Below are positions 30,697 to 40,251 of a DNA stretch of 43,077 nt, one piece after another. Position 1 is the stretch's first letter. Every line of letters begins with the position of its first letter. Where the stretch lies: assembly GCF_015163655.1 (NCBI RefSeq), contig NZ_JADEUF010000022.1, forward strand, positions 1 through 43,077, read 5' to 3'. Origin of the DNA: Xenorhabdus griffiniae (lineage in GTDB: Bacteria; Pseudomonadota; Gammaproteobacteria; Enterobacterales; Enterobacteriaceae). The notes beneath the pieces are model-generated. The model did not search any database. It was not told the origin of the DNA and worked only from the letters and a program-made list of their open reading frames with translations. A program made the translations under genes and the position numbers.

Positions 30697-31217
30697 ACCA
30701 CCGCCTCAACGACATAAAACTGCCGATTTTGGGTATTACGGCTTACAGTGGAACCGGAAAAACGACACTATTGAAGCAAGTCATTCCACTGTTACGCCAG
30801 CGACATATCCGCGTTGGGCTGATTAAGCACACTCACCACAATATGGATATCGATAAACCAGGCAAGGACAGCTATGAGCTACGCAAAGCGGGGGCTATAC
30901 AAACGTTGGTTGCCAGCCAGCAACGCTGGGCTTTGATGACTGAAACCCCAAAGTTGCCGGAACTGGATCTTGGCTATCTTGCCAGTCGATTTGATGCAAA
31001 TTTGTCGGATCTGATTTTGGTTGAAGGATTCAAACATGAACCCATTCCCAAAATCGCTCTTTATCGAGATGGCCTCAACCACACCGTTGATGAGCTTCTT
31101 GATCCCTATGTAATAGCAATTGCCAGCGATATTGCGCTGGCAACCGCCCTTCCGCAGCTTGATATTAACCAGCCGGAACAAGTGGCAGCGTTTATTACCG
31201 AGTGGCTACATCAATAA
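30693..31217 (+). CDS. mobB: Molybdopterin-guanine dinucleotide biosynthesis adapter MobB
   Basis: MobB is a small GTP-binding protein that assists MobA in cofactor maturation. The start at 30693 gives 174 residues. It overlaps the mobA stop as ATGA and has CAGGAG upstream. The longer frame from 30645 overlaps mobA by 52 bp. The P-loop is GITAYSGTGKTTLLKQVIPL (about residues 13-32). RVGLIKHTHHNMDIDKPGKD (about 40-59), SYELRKAG and LILVEGFKHEPIPKIALYR follow. It is not essential for cofactor synthesis in E. coli. A long palindromic repeat follows 60 bp downstream, then the lsr operon. Confidence 0.94.
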   Translation: MNHRLNDIKLPILGITAYSGTGKTTLLKQVIPLLRQRHIRVGLIKHTHHNMDIDKPGKDSYELRKAGAIQTLVASQQRWALMTETPKLPELDLGYLASRFDANLSDLILVEGFKHEPIPKIALYRDGLNHTVDELLDPYVIAIASDIALATALPQLDINQPEQVAAFITEWLHQ

Positions 31218-31277
31218 CAGTGGTTATAACGATAAGAAATATTTCCTGTCACTCGATCTGTCATTTGTTTTTGCCTT

Positions 31278-31380
31278 ATACCAATCTAACTTCAAGACGC
31301 GTGTGATGTCTCCCCGCTTCGCGGGGAGACATCAAGTTTCATATCGTGCTGTAAATTGCAACTTGAAGTTTAATGCGTAT
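31278..31380 (+). repeat. Dispersed palindromic repeat, long form (copy 3), overlapping lsrG
   Basis: The ends are ATACCAATCTAACTTCAAG and CTTGAAGTTTAATGCGTAT, with the central hairpin CTCCCCGCTTCGCGGGGAG. The right end (31370-31380) is the 3' end of lsrG on the minus strand. The hairpin, 40 bp past that stop, may also serve as a 3' barrier for lsr mRNA. Confidence 0.92.
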
Positions 31381-31678
31381 AGTTCCCTTCCGGCATCAAA
31401 CCAATAAAAGTCGTTTTTTTGCGGGGTTCCGTCATCAATGCTTCCAACTTTTCGACACAGCGCAGGTAATGAGGCGTTTTCTTATGTGCCGCAACTGCCG
31501 CTTCGTCAGCGTAGGCTTCATAGATATAAAAGCGGGTTGGGATATTCTCATCACGCAATACATCGAACCGTAAATTACCTGGCTCTTTAACAGAGCCAAG
31601 GTGATTATCCCGAAATACTTCGATAAATTCGTCTATCTTGTCGGCTTTAACATTAATTTCCACTAATGTAACGTGCAT
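31370..31678 (-). CDS. lsrG: (4S)-4-hydroxy-5-phosphonooxypentane-2,3-dione isomerase LsrG
   Basis: LsrG isomerises phospho-AI-2 (P-DPD) to the 3-hydroxy-2,4-dione form that LsrF then cleaves. The start at 31678 follows AAGGGAGAATA and lies one base after the lsrF stop. The protein is 102 residues, of the ABM (antibiotic biosynthesis monooxygenase-like) fold, starting [40 protein letters not shown] (about 53-72) holds the conserved histidine, and [14 protein letters not shown] follows. E. coli LsrG ends GLMP, at 96 residues. Here the frame continues EGNYTH, and the last codons and stop lie inside a repeat. The core is intact, so activity is expected. Confidence 0.94.
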   Translation of the reverse strand: MHVTLVEINVKADKIDEFIEVFRDNHLGSVKEPGNLRFDVLRDENIPTRFYIYEAYADEAAVAAHKKTPHYLRCVEKLEALMTEPRKKTTFIGLMPEGNYTH

Positions 31679-31679
31679 A

Positions 31680-32564
31680 TTATTCTCCCTTGGCTTTTTC
31701 ACTCAGGAAAAACTCATAAGCCTGAGCAGGTTTCTCATTGTGATGCACCACGGCCTGCACAGCTTTCAGCATTGCAACAGGGGCTTCCGACTGGAAGATA
31801 TTGCGTCCCATATCCACACCCGATGCCCCTTGATCAATCGCCTGATAGCACATATTTAACGCGTCCAGTTCCGGCAGTTTCTTACCACCTGCAATCACAA
31901 TCGGCACAGGACAGCCCGCCACAACCTGCTCAAAACCGCTATCAACATAATAGGTTTTGATGATGTTTGCCCCCATTTCGGCTGCAATGCGAGTCGCTAA
32001 CGAAAAGTAACGTTGGTCACGCGCCATATCTTTACCAACACCGGTCACCGCCATTGTTGGCATACCATAACGTGTCCCCTGATCCACCAGCTTGATAATG
32101 TTCTTGATAGATTGATGTTCATATTCTGAACCGATATAGACCTGTGCCGCAACCGCACAAACATTGAGGCGCAGTGCATCTTCCATCGCCACCGCAACAG
32201 CTTCATTGGAGAGTTCAGTCAGAATAGAGTTGGCCCCAGACGCACGCAGGACTACAGGTTTATTGGTTGCCGGGGGAACCTGACTGCGCAGGATACCGCG
32301 GGTGCACATCAACACATCGGTATGTTCAAACAACGGGGCGATATTGATATCAATACGTTCCAAACCTGTCGTTGGGCCCTGAAAATAACCGTGGTCAAAT
32401 GCCAGCATCACCGTTTTATGGGTGGCAGGATTGAAAATCCGTGATAAACGGGACTGCATCCCCCAATCCAGCGCACCACAGCCTTTCAGTTCAAACAGCG
32501 TGTTCTGTTGTGGTGTGCTAATGCCAAAATCTTTACCATCTTTGATATCATCTAAATCTGCCAT
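31680..32564 (-). CDS. lsrF: 3-hydroxy-5-phosphonooxypentane-2,4-dione thiolase LsrF
   Basis: LsrF is a class I aldolase-like thiolase. It transfers an acetyl group from the LsrG product to CoA, completing AI-2 breakdown. The protein is 294 residues, the E. coli length being 291. The segment [20 protein letters not shown] (about residues 39-58), the aldolase [20 protein letters not shown] (about 205-224) with lysine in [10 protein letters not shown], and [15 protein letters not shown] (about 247-261) identify the family. It lies 46 bp after lsrB and one base before lsrG, so it is within the lsr operon. The ribosome site is CTGGAGGGAGAA, very strong. Confidence 0.95.
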   Translation of the reverse strand: MADLDDIKDGKDFGISTPQQNTLFELKGCGALDWGMQSRLSRIFNPATHKTVMLAFDHGYFQGPTTGLERIDINIAPLFEHTDVLMCTRGILRSQVPPATNKPVVLRASGANSILTELSNEAVAVAMEDALRLNVCAVAAQVYIGSEYEHQSIKNIIKLVDQGTRYGMPTMAVTGVGKDMARDQRYFSLATRIAAEMGANIIKTYYVDSGFEQVVAGCPVPIVIAGGKKLPELDALNMCYQAIDQGASGVDMGRNIFQSEAPVAMLKAVQAVVHHNEKPAQAYEFFLSEKAKGE

Positions 32565-32610
32565 TTCTCCCTCCAGAAAGGTGTCAGGGGCTGCATACCA
32601 GCCCCATGCA

Positions 32611-33630
32611 TTAGAAATCGTACTGATTGATATTGTCTTTGGTGAAAATTACCCGCTCCGGCATGACAACAATGCCATTGCCTTTCGCTTCATAACGGTA
32701 TCCCTGTACACTGTTGGGTGAGATTTCAACATTGCCAATACCAGGAATATTCAATTTATCTCCCACATTCAGTTCGCCTTTTTGCAATATCTCATTGGTA
32801 ACATGGATGGCTAGCTTGCCCTGCTTGACCACATCCCACAAAGCGAACTGTTTGACCGTACCATTTTCAACATAAGGACGCATGACATTCGGGGTACTGA
32901 ACCCAACAATCGCGACATCTTGACGCTTCAGGTTTTCTGCAGCCTGAGCCGCCGCAGGCAAAGCGTTAGCATCTGGAGCAATAATCACATCCAAGTCCCC
33001 CCACGCTTTTAAAATGCCTTCCGCGGTTTGCAAAGATTTAGTGGCATCGTTATAGCCAAATCTGGTGGTGACAATTTCCCAATTCGGATGTTCCTCTGCA
33101 ATCTTGGCCTTAGCTTCTTTTACCCATTGGTTCTGATCTGTCACTGTCGGGCTGGAATAGAAAAAGGCTACTTTCGCTTTTTCTTTCTTCACCTGATTTG
33201 CGGCCATATCCACCAAAATGCCACCCAACTGCTTTGGTGTTCCTTGATTGATATAGATAGAGCGGCATTCTGGCGCCGTATCGGAATCCCACGTCAATAC
33301 TTTGACACCACGCTTCATAGCACGTTTCAAAGCTGGGCACAATCCATCCGGTGACACGGCTGAAACCACAATCGCATCATAGCCTTGGTTAACAAAACTA
33401 TTAATAAGCTGAACCTGTCCCGCAACACTCGGCTCTGTCGGACCATCGTAAGTGACTTCAATACCCAGCGCCTTGCCTGCTTCCACCGCACCTTGCCCGC
33501 CACTGGTAAAGAACCCAACGCCGACCAATTTAGGGATAAATGCAATCTTTTCTGCCGCCTGAGCCCAAGAAACACATCCCAGACTTAATGCAGCAGCCAA
33601 AGCCAGCTTTTTTATTGTTGGTGCTTTCAT
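32611..33630 (-). CDS. lsrB: AI-2 periplasmic binding protein LsrB
   Basis: LsrB captures (R)-THMF, the AI-2 form used by enterics, in the periplasm and delivers it to LsrACD. The start at 33630 follows GGAGATAGGC and gives 339 residues. The signal peptide is residues 1-25 or so ([23 protein letters not shown]). Ligand-site residues appear conserved: the lysine in [12 protein letters not shown] (about 34), the two aspartates in [12 protein letters not shown], and [16 protein letters not shown]. This pattern fits the enteric LsrB type and not RbsB. It lies between lsrD and lsrF, the standard operon position. Confidence 0.95.
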   Translation of the reverse strand: MKAPTIKKLALAAALSLGCVSWAQAAEKIAFIPKLVGVGFFTSGGQGAVEAGKALGIEVTYDGPTEPSVAGQVQLINSFVNQGYDAIVVSAVSPDGLCPALKRAMKRGVKVLTWDSDTAPECRSIYINQGTPKQLGGILVDMAANQVKKEKAKVAFFYSSPTVTDQNQWVKEAKAKIAEEHPNWEIVTTRFGYNDATKSLQTAEGILKAWGDLDVIIAPDANALPAAAQAAENLKRQDVAIVGFSTPNVMRPYVENGTVKQFALWDVVKQGKLAIHVTNEILQKGELNVGDKLNIPGIGNVEISPNSVQGYRYEAKGNGIVVMPERVIFTKDNINQYDF

Positions 33631-33683
33631 GCCTATCTCCATTTATTTTTATTTCAAGATCATCTTTTATGTTTCAGAAAATG

Positions 33684-34694
33684 TTATTGCGAAACAGAAG
33701 CTCTTCGACGTTGCCACCAATCACAGATTTGATGGCGATGCAACGAAACAGACCGTCCTATCACCGCTACAATCAGCAAGGCACCAGACAACGCGCTGGA
33801 TATCTGGTTAGTAATTCCCACCATCTGCAATCCTTGCTGCAAATAACCCACCAGCAAAACCGCCAGTGCCGTTCCTATAATCGAACCAGATCCACCATAA
33901 ATATTAGCCCCTCCCAGCACGACAGCCGTAATCGCGGGCATCAGGAACGAACTTCCCAAATCGGAACGCGCCGAACCAAAATAAGAAACCAAAATAACCG
34001 CCGCCACTGCCGAAGCCAGTCCGGTCAAAGCGTATAACAAACATAAAATTCGATTTACGGGGATAGCACTGTAACGAGCAACACAGCTACTCTGCCCGAT
34101 AAGAAAAACATTACGGCCACGGTGGGTGCGATGCATAAATAGCCAGAACACCAATGCAAAAAGGATAAAGATGACCAAAGGAATAGGTAGGTTGAGCAGC
34201 GTCAGATTGGCAAAATCAGTAAATGTATCAGGAAAACCACCAATGCCTTCATATCCCGTCGCGCCAGACAGTCCCGACAGCAATAAGGCGCTACCGCCAA
34301 ACAGGTACATCGTGCCGAGCGTAATGACCAACGGATTTACACCCGTATAGAAAATCAGGGCCGCATTAATCAAGCCGCACAGCACTCCGACAAGTAAAGT
34401 AAAAGGAATTGCCACAATCATCGGCAAACCAGCTTGATACATCACACCTAATGCGATAGCACATAGGCCGATAATCGAACCAAAAGAGATATCAATACCA
34501 CCACTGACAATCACCATCGTTAACGGCAACGCGATAATGCCGATGCAGATAAAATCACTGGTACTGAACAACAGCACGTTAATATCCAGCATCCTTGGAT
34601 TAACTATGCCAAACAGTAAAATTTCCGCCACCAACAGCATCAAAAGCGCCGTTTCCCAACCATAACGTTGCCCATAACGTTGTACCCTATTCAT
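33684..34694 (-). CDS. lsrD: AI-2 ABC transporter permease LsrD
   Basis: LsrD is one of the two inner-membrane permeases of the AI-2 importer. The protein is 336 residues and about nine to ten hydrophobic segments are visible. It starts [20 protein letters not shown] and includes IDISFGSIIGLCAIALGVMY (about residues 68-87), NPLVITLGTMYLFGGSALLL (about 118-137) and GGANIYGGSGSIIGTALAVL (about 261-280). These are hallmarks of ribose-type permeases. The start overlaps the lsrC stop as TAATG, so translation is coupled. The ribosome site is GGGAGGC. The C-terminus is basic (WWQRRRASVSQ). Confidence 0.95.
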   Translation of the reverse strand: MNRVQRYGQRYGWETALLMLLVAEILLFGIVNPRMLDINVLLFSTSDFICIGIIALPLTMVIVSGGIDISFGSIIGLCAIALGVMYQAGLPMIVAIPFTLLVGVLCGLINAALIFYTGVNPLVITLGTMYLFGGSALLLSGLSGATGYEGIGGFPDTFTDFANLTLLNLPIPLVIFILFALVFWLFMHRTHRGRNVFLIGQSSCVARYSAIPVNRILCLLYALTGLASAVAAVILVSYFGSARSDLGSSFLMPAITAVVLGGANIYGGSGSIIGTALAVLLVGYLQQGLQMVGITNQISSALSGALLIVAVIGRSVSLHRHQICDWWQRRRASVSQ

Positions 34695-35704
34695 TATGGC
34701 CTCCCGTTTCTTGCGGTGTGTTTGTTTATTGGTTCAAGGAAACGGGCGTAACGTTGCTGGCGTAAATTATTGCCAACGACATTACGCAAACGCCCATCCA
34801 GCACTAACACCACCAACAGGACAAGACCAGCAATAAAATCATTCCACCATGCCGATAACTTGAGGAGTACCAACACACTATCAATTTGTGTCAAAAAATA
34901 TGCTCCGCAGATCGCCCCAAAGACAGTTCCCACGCCCCCCAACAAACTTATACCACCTAATACACAGGCAGCGATGGCTTTCATCTCCAGCCCATTCCCC
35001 GTTTGGTTCGGAATAAAGCCAATCTGAGCCACAAACACAATACCCGCCAATGCTGCCATCACGCCATTTACGGTGAATGCCGTGATGCGAATGCCATTGA
35101 CGGGAGCGCCAAGCTGACGAGCACCTTGCAGGTTATCACCCGTGGCATAAAACCCGCGGCCAAACTCAGTTTTCTTTAACATCCACGCTATCGACAGAAT
35201 CAATAACATCAACAACCAGCCAATTGGTGAAACACCCAATAGTATTGGTCTGGCGAGTTCTTTAACCTCAGCGGGCAAACCTTCGATCCATTTACCACCG
35301 GTTAACAACAGCATTAATCCACGGTATAAACAGAGTGTGCCCAACGTGGCAACAATCGCTGGAATTTTTAACCATGCCACCAACACACCATTAATAAACC
35401 CCGCCATGATGCCAACCAGCAACGTAATTAAACAGGCAATCGCCAGTGAAAGCCCTGTATTAAGCGACATGCCAAACACTACCGCACATAGTCCGGTAGT
35501 CGAACCAACAGACACATCAATATTGCGGGTTAACATGACCAGCGTGGCACCCATTGCTAATAAAATAAGAATTTGGGCATTACCGAAGATCATAGTGACC
35601 GTTTGGAGGCTGAAAGCATGGCTATCGAGACTTCCTAGCAAAGCAAACAGTGCCAAAATGGCGATCAATACTGTGGCCTCTCGGTTATTCTGGATGAATT
35701 TCAA
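34694..35704 (-). CDS. lsrC: AI-2 ABC transporter permease LsrC
   Basis: LsrC is the other AI-2 importer permease. Multiple hydrophobic helices include [40 protein letters not shown] and [20 protein letters not shown], all very close to E. coli LsrC. The start is uncertain. E. coli begins MLKFIQNN, and here the aligned codon is ATA (35707). The TTG at 35704 (giving LKFIQNN) has GGGGAA 8 bases upstream, so I chose it, giving 336 residues. The only in-frame ATG (35746) lies inside lsrA, has no ribosome site, and would add 14 unrelated residues. The gene overlaps the end of lsrA by 20 bp. Confidence 0.9.
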   Translation of the reverse strand: MKFIQNNREATVLIAILALFALLGSLDSHAFSLQTVTMIFGNAQILILLAMGATLVMLTRNIDVSVGSTTGLCAVVFGMSLNTGLSLAIACLITLLVGIMAGFINGVLVAWLKIPAIVATLGTLCLYRGLMLLLTGGKWIEGLPAEVKELARPILLGVSPIGWLLMLLILSIAWMLKKTEFGRGFYATGDNLQGARQLGAPVNGIRITAFTVNGVMAALAGIVFVAQIGFIPNQTGNGLEMKAIAACVLGGISLLGGVGTVFGAICGAYFLTQIDSVLVLLKLSAWWNDFIAGLVLLVVLVLDGRLRNVVGNNLRQQRYARFLEPINKHTARNGRP

Positions 35705-37256
35705 TATGACGTTCCCCAAAAGAAAGATGCATAATCTCGTCCACATTCATGTGGTCTTTATCAAGCTGTCCACAAAGCTCGCCGTGATGCATGACCAGCA
35801 CGCGATCAGCCAACTGAACAATTTCATCAAGATCAGAAGAAATCAGGAGAATCGCCACCTGTTGACTGGCGATTTTGTGAATAAGCTGATAGATATCATT
35901 ACGCGCTCCAACATCAACACCCCGCGTTGGTTCATCAATAATCAGGACGGTAGGCTTGGCTTCCAGGCATTTAGCAATCAGGATCTTTTGCTGATTACCA
36001 CCAGACAGCGTACGTACAGATTGATCTACATTGTGGAATCGAATATTGAGTGCTTGACGATATCGTTCCAATACTCCGACATCGTGGGTGGAGCGTGTCC
36101 AGAAAGTGCTTCGGCTGTGCGTCAGCGAACAAACATTCCAACTCAAAAAGGCGTCAAGAAATAAGCCAAAAACTTGCCGATCTTCAGGCATATAAACCAA
36201 TCCATGTTGCAAACGTTCTGCGGTATCGAGTTTATTGATGACTTGTTGTCGGAAACGAATTTCACCACTCGCTATCGGGCGCAATCCATATAGTGTCTCT
36301 GCCAGTTCCGTACGACCTGCTCCCACAACACCAGACAAACCAACAATTTCCCCCGCCCGTAGCGTCAGAGAGATGTCACGAAATCCCTCCCCACACAGAG
36401 AAGTCACTTCCAAAACGGGAGTTGCTGATAGGTTATCCGATACATTACTGCTAGCTTTCAAGCTCAATTTTTGATTATCAGCCAACGCAATTGATTTTAC
36501 CGTAGGTGTAATCGCCTGAATTATTGCTTCCGTTGTAAAACGCTCAATCTCGCCGCTAAGAGCGATGCCCCCATCTCGTATCACACTGACATAATCTGCA
36601 ATCTCACGAATTTCAGGTAACTTGTGGGAAATGAAAATAATCCCCACCTGTTGCTGCCGTAATTCCCTTATTCGTGCAAACAAACGTTCAGTTTCTGCGG
36701 GCGTCAATGCAGCAGTTGGCTCATCCAGAATCAAAATGCGAGAATTACGCATCAAGCCACGCATAATCTCCACCAACTGCTGATCTGCTACATTCAAACC
36801 GCCGGCTGGCATCTTCAAGTCAATTTGGCAATCAAGCTGAAGCAGTAATTCGTGCATTCGGCTTGTACTGGCTTGATGTTTTGGCAAACGAAACAGGATA
36901 TTTTCCTGAACGGAAAGATTGGGAAATAACAAAGGTTCTTGTGGAACCAGATAAATGCCCAGTTGATGCGCCTTCGTCGGTGTCAAATAGCTGACAGTAG
37001 CACCATCCACAACCAACGTTCCGGCATCCGGCTGTTCAATGCCTGCAATGATTTTCATCAAAGTTGATTTACCCGCACCATTGCCACCTAATAATGCATG
37101 AACCTGCCCTGGCATCAGAAAGAAATCAATCTGCTTCAACACCATCAAACCAGAAAACTGCTTACTGATCCCACGGGCAACTAAAAGCGGAGCACTGTTA
37201 GTCGGGCTCAGGCAAAACGGATCATGGGAATTAGTGGCAATATTGCTCTGTGACAT
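35685..37256 (-). CDS. lsrA: AI-2 ABC transporter ATPase LsrA
   Basis: LsrA is the twin-domain ATPase that powers AI-2 import. The start at 37256 follows GAGGTACGTG and gives 523 residues beginning [20 protein letters not shown]. Starts at 37268 and 37313 lack a ribosome site. E. coli LsrA has 511. The first ATPase domain has [16 protein letters not shown] (about residues 56-71) and [15 protein letters not shown]. The second has the degenerate Walker A of the sugar-type class, [16 protein letters not shown], then [18 protein letters not shown] and [20 protein letters not shown]. It is the first gene of lsrACDBFG and diverges from lsrR across 238 bp. Confidence 0.94.
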   Translation of the reverse strand: MSQSNIATNSHDPFCLSPTNSAPLLVARGISKQFSGLMVLKQIDFFLMPGQVHALLGGNGAGKSTLMKIIAGIEQPDAGTLVVDGATVSYLTPTKAHQLGIYLVPQEPLLFPNLSVQENILFRLPKHQASTSRMHELLLQLDCQIDLKMPAGGLNVADQQLVEIMRGLMRNSRILILDEPTAALTPAETERLFARIRELRQQQVGIIFISHKLPEIREIADYVSVIRDGGIALSGEIERFTTEAIIQAITPTVKSIALADNQKLSLKASSNVSDNLSATPVLEVTSLCGEGFRDISLTLRAGEIVGLSGVVGAGRTELAETLYGLRPIASGEIRFRQQVINKLDTAERLQHGLVYMPEDRQVFGLFLDAFLSWNVCSLTHSRSTFWTRSTHDVGVLERYRQALNIRFHNVDQSVRTLSGGNQQKILIAKCLEAKPTVLIIDEPTRGVDVGARNDIYQLIHKIASQQVAILLISSDLDEIVQLADRVLVMHHGELCGQLDKDHMNVDEIMHLSFGERHIEIHPE

Positions 37257-37494
37257 CACGTACCTCATGGCATTTTGGGTTTGCGTTTCTGACACCGATG
37301 CGAAATTGAACATTTATTTAATTTAAAAACATTTGTTCAAGACTCTAATGTAAAACTTAAGATTTTTTCAATAATTAGATCACATTTTGTGAAAAATTTA
37401 GACCCACATTAAAATATGTTCAAATTTTGCGATAAGCCTCTAGTACATTAGAGATATTTATGCTTATTCTTTCCTCGTGGATAAAGAAGTTATT
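37257..37494. promoter_or_regulatory. lsrA-lsrR divergent control region
   Basis: This 238 bp AT-rich gap drives lsrACDBFG leftward and lsrRK rightward. The heptamer TTGAACA (37306-37312) and its inverse TGTTCAA (37334-37340 and 37417-37423) occur three times, spaced as possible LsrR operator half-sites. A 13 bp palindrome, TCACATTTTGTGA (37380-37392), contains two CRP half-sites facing the wrong way for a standard site. In E. coli the region is repressed by LsrR and activated by CRP-cAMP. The specific assignments here are inference. Confidence 0.5.
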
Positions 37495-38505
37495 ATGTCG
37501 ACCAAATTAAATCAGAAACAATCCGTCTCAGAGAAAAGCGTATTATCCGAGGAAATTGACTATTCAAGCTACAGCTACCCAGGAAATAGCATGAGTGAAG
37601 AAGAACTAATGGCCCGCATTGCCTGGTTTTACTATCACGATGGTCTGACGCAAGGAGACATCGGTGAATTACTCGGCCTCAGTCGCCTGAAAGTCTCCCG
37701 TCTGTTAGAGAAAGGACGGCAATCTGGCGTTATCCGCGTTCAGATCAATTCACGTTATGAAGGGTGTTTGGAGTTGGAAAATGCTTTGCAAAAACGCTTT
37801 AATCTCAAACAGGTTCGCGTATTACCTACCCTTGATGGCATGAATCTGAATGCCCGTCTTGGTATCGGAGCCGCTCACCTGTTAATGGCGCTGATTGAAC
37901 CTCACCAGCTATTAGCAATTGGATTTGGTGAAACGCCGATGTGTACTTTGCAGCACCTGAGCGGTTTTATCTCATCACAACAAATTCGGTTGGTGACGCT
38001 GTCAGGCGGTGTTGGTCCTTATATGACGGGTATCGGCCAGCTTGATGCAGCCTGTCCTGTCAGCATTATTCCGGCACCACTGCGAGCCTCTACCCATCAA
38101 GTCGCGGCGACATTTCGCGAAGAGCGCAGTGTACGGGACGTGATTTTGGCAGCTTGTGCGGCCGATACTGCCATCGTCGGTATCGGCGCCATCAAACAGA
38201 AGCAACATGCAACTATCATGCGTTCCGGCTACATCAGCGATGGTGAACAATTGATGTTTGGCCGCAAAGGTGCTATCGGTGACATTCTTGGTTACTTCTT
38301 CAATATGGAAGGTGAGCTGATCAGCGACATTGATATCCATCAGGAACTGATCGGCATTTCATTGCCAGAAATGAAAACCATTCCTAATGTCATTGGAGTA
38401 GCAGGCGGCATTGAAAAAGCAGATGCTATCGTTGCTGCACTGAAAGGGGGTTACATTAATTCACTGGTGACAGAAGAACAGACCGCACAAGCTATGTTAA
38501 TTTGA
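37495..38505 (+). CDS. lsrR: LsrR, phospho-AI-2-responsive repressor of lsr
   Basis: LsrR is a SorC/DeoR-family repressor released by phospho-AI-2. The start at 37495 gives 336 residues. A GTG at 37477 would add six. The N-terminus carries an extension of about 25 residues compared with E. coli (317), with a serine- and tyrosine-rich stretch ([15 protein letters not shown]). The HTH is [20 protein letters not shown] (about 53-72). The sugar-phosphate-binding domain follows, with [40 protein letters not shown] and [13 protein letters not shown]. lsrK follows after 74 bp, likely co-transcribed. The extension is the only unusual part. Confidence 0.94.
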   Translation: MSTKLNQKQSVSEKSVLSEEIDYSSYSYPGNSMSEEELMARIAWFYYHDGLTQGDIGELLGLSRLKVSRLLEKGRQSGVIRVQINSRYEGCLELENALQKRFNLKQVRVLPTLDGMNLNARLGIGAAHLLMALIEPHQLLAIGFGETPMCTLQHLSGFISSQQIRLVTLSGGVGPYMTGIGQLDAACPVSIIPAPLRASTHQVAATFREERSVRDVILAACAADTAIVGIGAIKQKQHATIMRSGYISDGEQLMFGRKGAIGDILGYFFNMEGELISDIDIHQELIGISLPEMKTIPNVIGVAGGIEKADAIVAALKGGYINSLVTEEQTAQAMLI

Positions 38506-38579
38506 TCGACGAATAATCTCTATCCATCCCCTGTGCCATATCGAATAAAAAGAAGATAACAACAGACGAGGATAGTATC

Positions 38580-40172
38580 ATGAATCAACGCGCTCATGCT
38601 CACCCATCAAGGAAGTATTTGATGGCGCTTGATGCAGGAACTGGCAGTATCCGTGCAGTTATATTTGATCTCGAAGGGAATCAGGTTGCCGTTGGACAAG
38701 CTGAATGGATACACCATCCCGTACCGAATGTTGCGGGTTCAATGGAATTTGATCTGAAAAATAACTGGCAACTGGCCTGCCAATGTATTCAACAGGCGCT
38801 GCAAAAGGCGGAACTGCCTGCCAATGCGATTCAAGGCGTTGCTGCCTGTTCAATGCGGGAAGGTATTGTCCTTTATAATCGTGACGGCGATCCTATCTGG
38901 GCGTGCGCCAACGTAGATGCCCGCTCCAGTCATGAAGTCAGCGAACTGAAAGCGCTTTACAATAATACCTTTGAATATGACGTCTACCGCTATTCCGGCC
39001 AAACATTGGCATTAGGAGCCATGCCACGCCTGCTTTGGCTAGCGCATCATCGTCCTGATATCTATCAACAAGCCAGTACCTTAACCATGATCAGTGATTG
39101 GCTGGCTTATATGCTAAGTGGCGAACTGGCGGTTGATCCCTCTAACGCGGGCACAACGGGAATGCTGGATTTAGCCAGCCGCGATTGGCGCCCAAGCCTG
39201 TTGGAAATGGCAGGATTGCGTGCTGATATCCTCTCTCCTGTCAAAGAAACAGGCACCTTGCTCGGCTATATTACGGAAAAAGCCGCAGCAGAATGCGGCC
39301 TGAACAGTGGCACTCCCGTGATTATGGGCGGTGGCGATGTGCAACTCGGCTGTCTTGGCATTGGTGTCGTCAAACCTGCCCAAACTGCGGTACTCGGCGG
39401 AACATTCTGGCAGCAAGTCGTCAACCTGCCTGAACCCATCACCGATCCAAACATGAATATCCGCATCAATCCGCACGTTATCCCCGGCATGGCACAGGCA
39501 GAATCCATCAGTTTCTTCACCGGCCTCACCATGCGTTGGTTCCGCGATGCTTTTTGCGCAGAAGAAAAACTGCTGGCGGAACGACTGGGCGTTGATGCCT
39601 ACAATCTGCTGGAAGATATGGCGGCACGAGTTCCTGCCGGTGCCTATGGTGTCATGCCGATTTTCTCCGATGTTATGCGCTTTAAATCGTGGTACCACGC
39701 TGCCCCATCTTTCCTCAATCTCTCGATTGATCCGGAAAAATGCAACAAAGCAACACTATTCCGGGCATTGGAAGAAAACGCCGCTATCGTCTCGGCGTGT
39801 AATCTCGATATGGTTTCGACCTTCTCTGGTGTCCAGGCAGAATCGCTGGTCTTCGCAGGTGGTGGCTCAAAAGGCAAACTCTGGAGCCAAATTCTGTCTG
39901 ACGTTACGGGACTGCCTGTCCGCGTACCTGTGGTAAAAGAAGCAACAGCATTGGGTTGTGCCATTGCGGCAGGGGTTGGTGTTGGATTGTATGATTCCAT
40001 GCCCGCAACAGGAGAAAGATTGGTACGTTGGGAGCGAGAATATCAACCGAATTTAAGCCACCGTGAAATTTACCAAAAAGCGAAAAAAGACTGGCAGGCG
40101 GTATATGCAGACCAACTGCATCTGGTGGATGATGGGCTGACGACGTCATTGTGGAAGGCACCGGGGCTGTAA
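38580..40172 (+). CDS. lsrK: Autoinducer-2 kinase LsrK
   Basis: LsrK phosphorylates imported AI-2 (DPD) on carbon 5, trapping it and making the LsrR inducer. The protein is 530 residues, exactly the E. coli length, and belongs to the FGGY sugar-kinase family. The first ATPase subdomain motif is [20 protein letters not shown] (about residues 15-34). [14 protein letters not shown] and [20 protein letters not shown] follow. The FGGY C-domain is [20 protein letters not shown] (about 422-441) and [17 protein letters not shown]. It ends [10 protein letters not shown], as in E. coli. The ribosome site is GACGAGGAT. Confidence 0.96.
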   Translation: MNQRAHAHPSRKYLMALDAGTGSIRAVIFDLEGNQVAVGQAEWIHHPVPNVAGSMEFDLKNNWQLACQCIQQALQKAELPANAIQGVAACSMREGIVLYNRDGDPIWACANVDARSSHEVSELKALYNNTFEYDVYRYSGQTLALGAMPRLLWLAHHRPDIYQQASTLTMISDWLAYMLSGELAVDPSNAGTTGMLDLASRDWRPSLLEMAGLRADILSPVKETGTLLGYITEKAAAECGLNSGTPVIMGGGDVQLGCLGIGVVKPAQTAVLGGTFWQQVVNLPEPITDPNMNIRINPHVIPGMAQAESISFFTGLTMRWFRDAFCAEEKLLAERLGVDAYNLLEDMAARVPAGAYGVMPIFSDVMRFKSWYHAAPSFLNLSIDPEKCNKATLFRALEENAAIVSACNLDMVSTFSGVQAESLVFAGGGSKGKLWSQILSDVTGLPVRVPVVKEATALGCAIAAGVGVGLYDSMPATGERLVRWEREYQPNLSHREIYQKAKKDWQAVYADQLHLVDDGLTTSLWKAPGL

Positions 40173-40179
40173 TTTTTGA

Positions 40180-40210
40180 TTGGCCTCTTTAGTAATTAGA
40201 GGCCAATTTT
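40180..40210. terminator. Terminator between lsrK and gor
   Basis: TTGGCCTCT and AGAGGCCAA form a perfect 9 bp stem with a nine-base loop and are followed by TTTT on the plus strand. Convergent lsrK and gor end on either side of it. Confidence 0.75.
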
Positions 40211-40251
40211 GGTAAGCATATTCGATAAACGTGGCTCTGAACTAGTAACAT

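Noticed and set aside
35337-36164. 275-codon plus-strand frame across lsrC and lsrA
   Set aside because: It is antisense to two clear genes, and the sequence does not resemble any protein.
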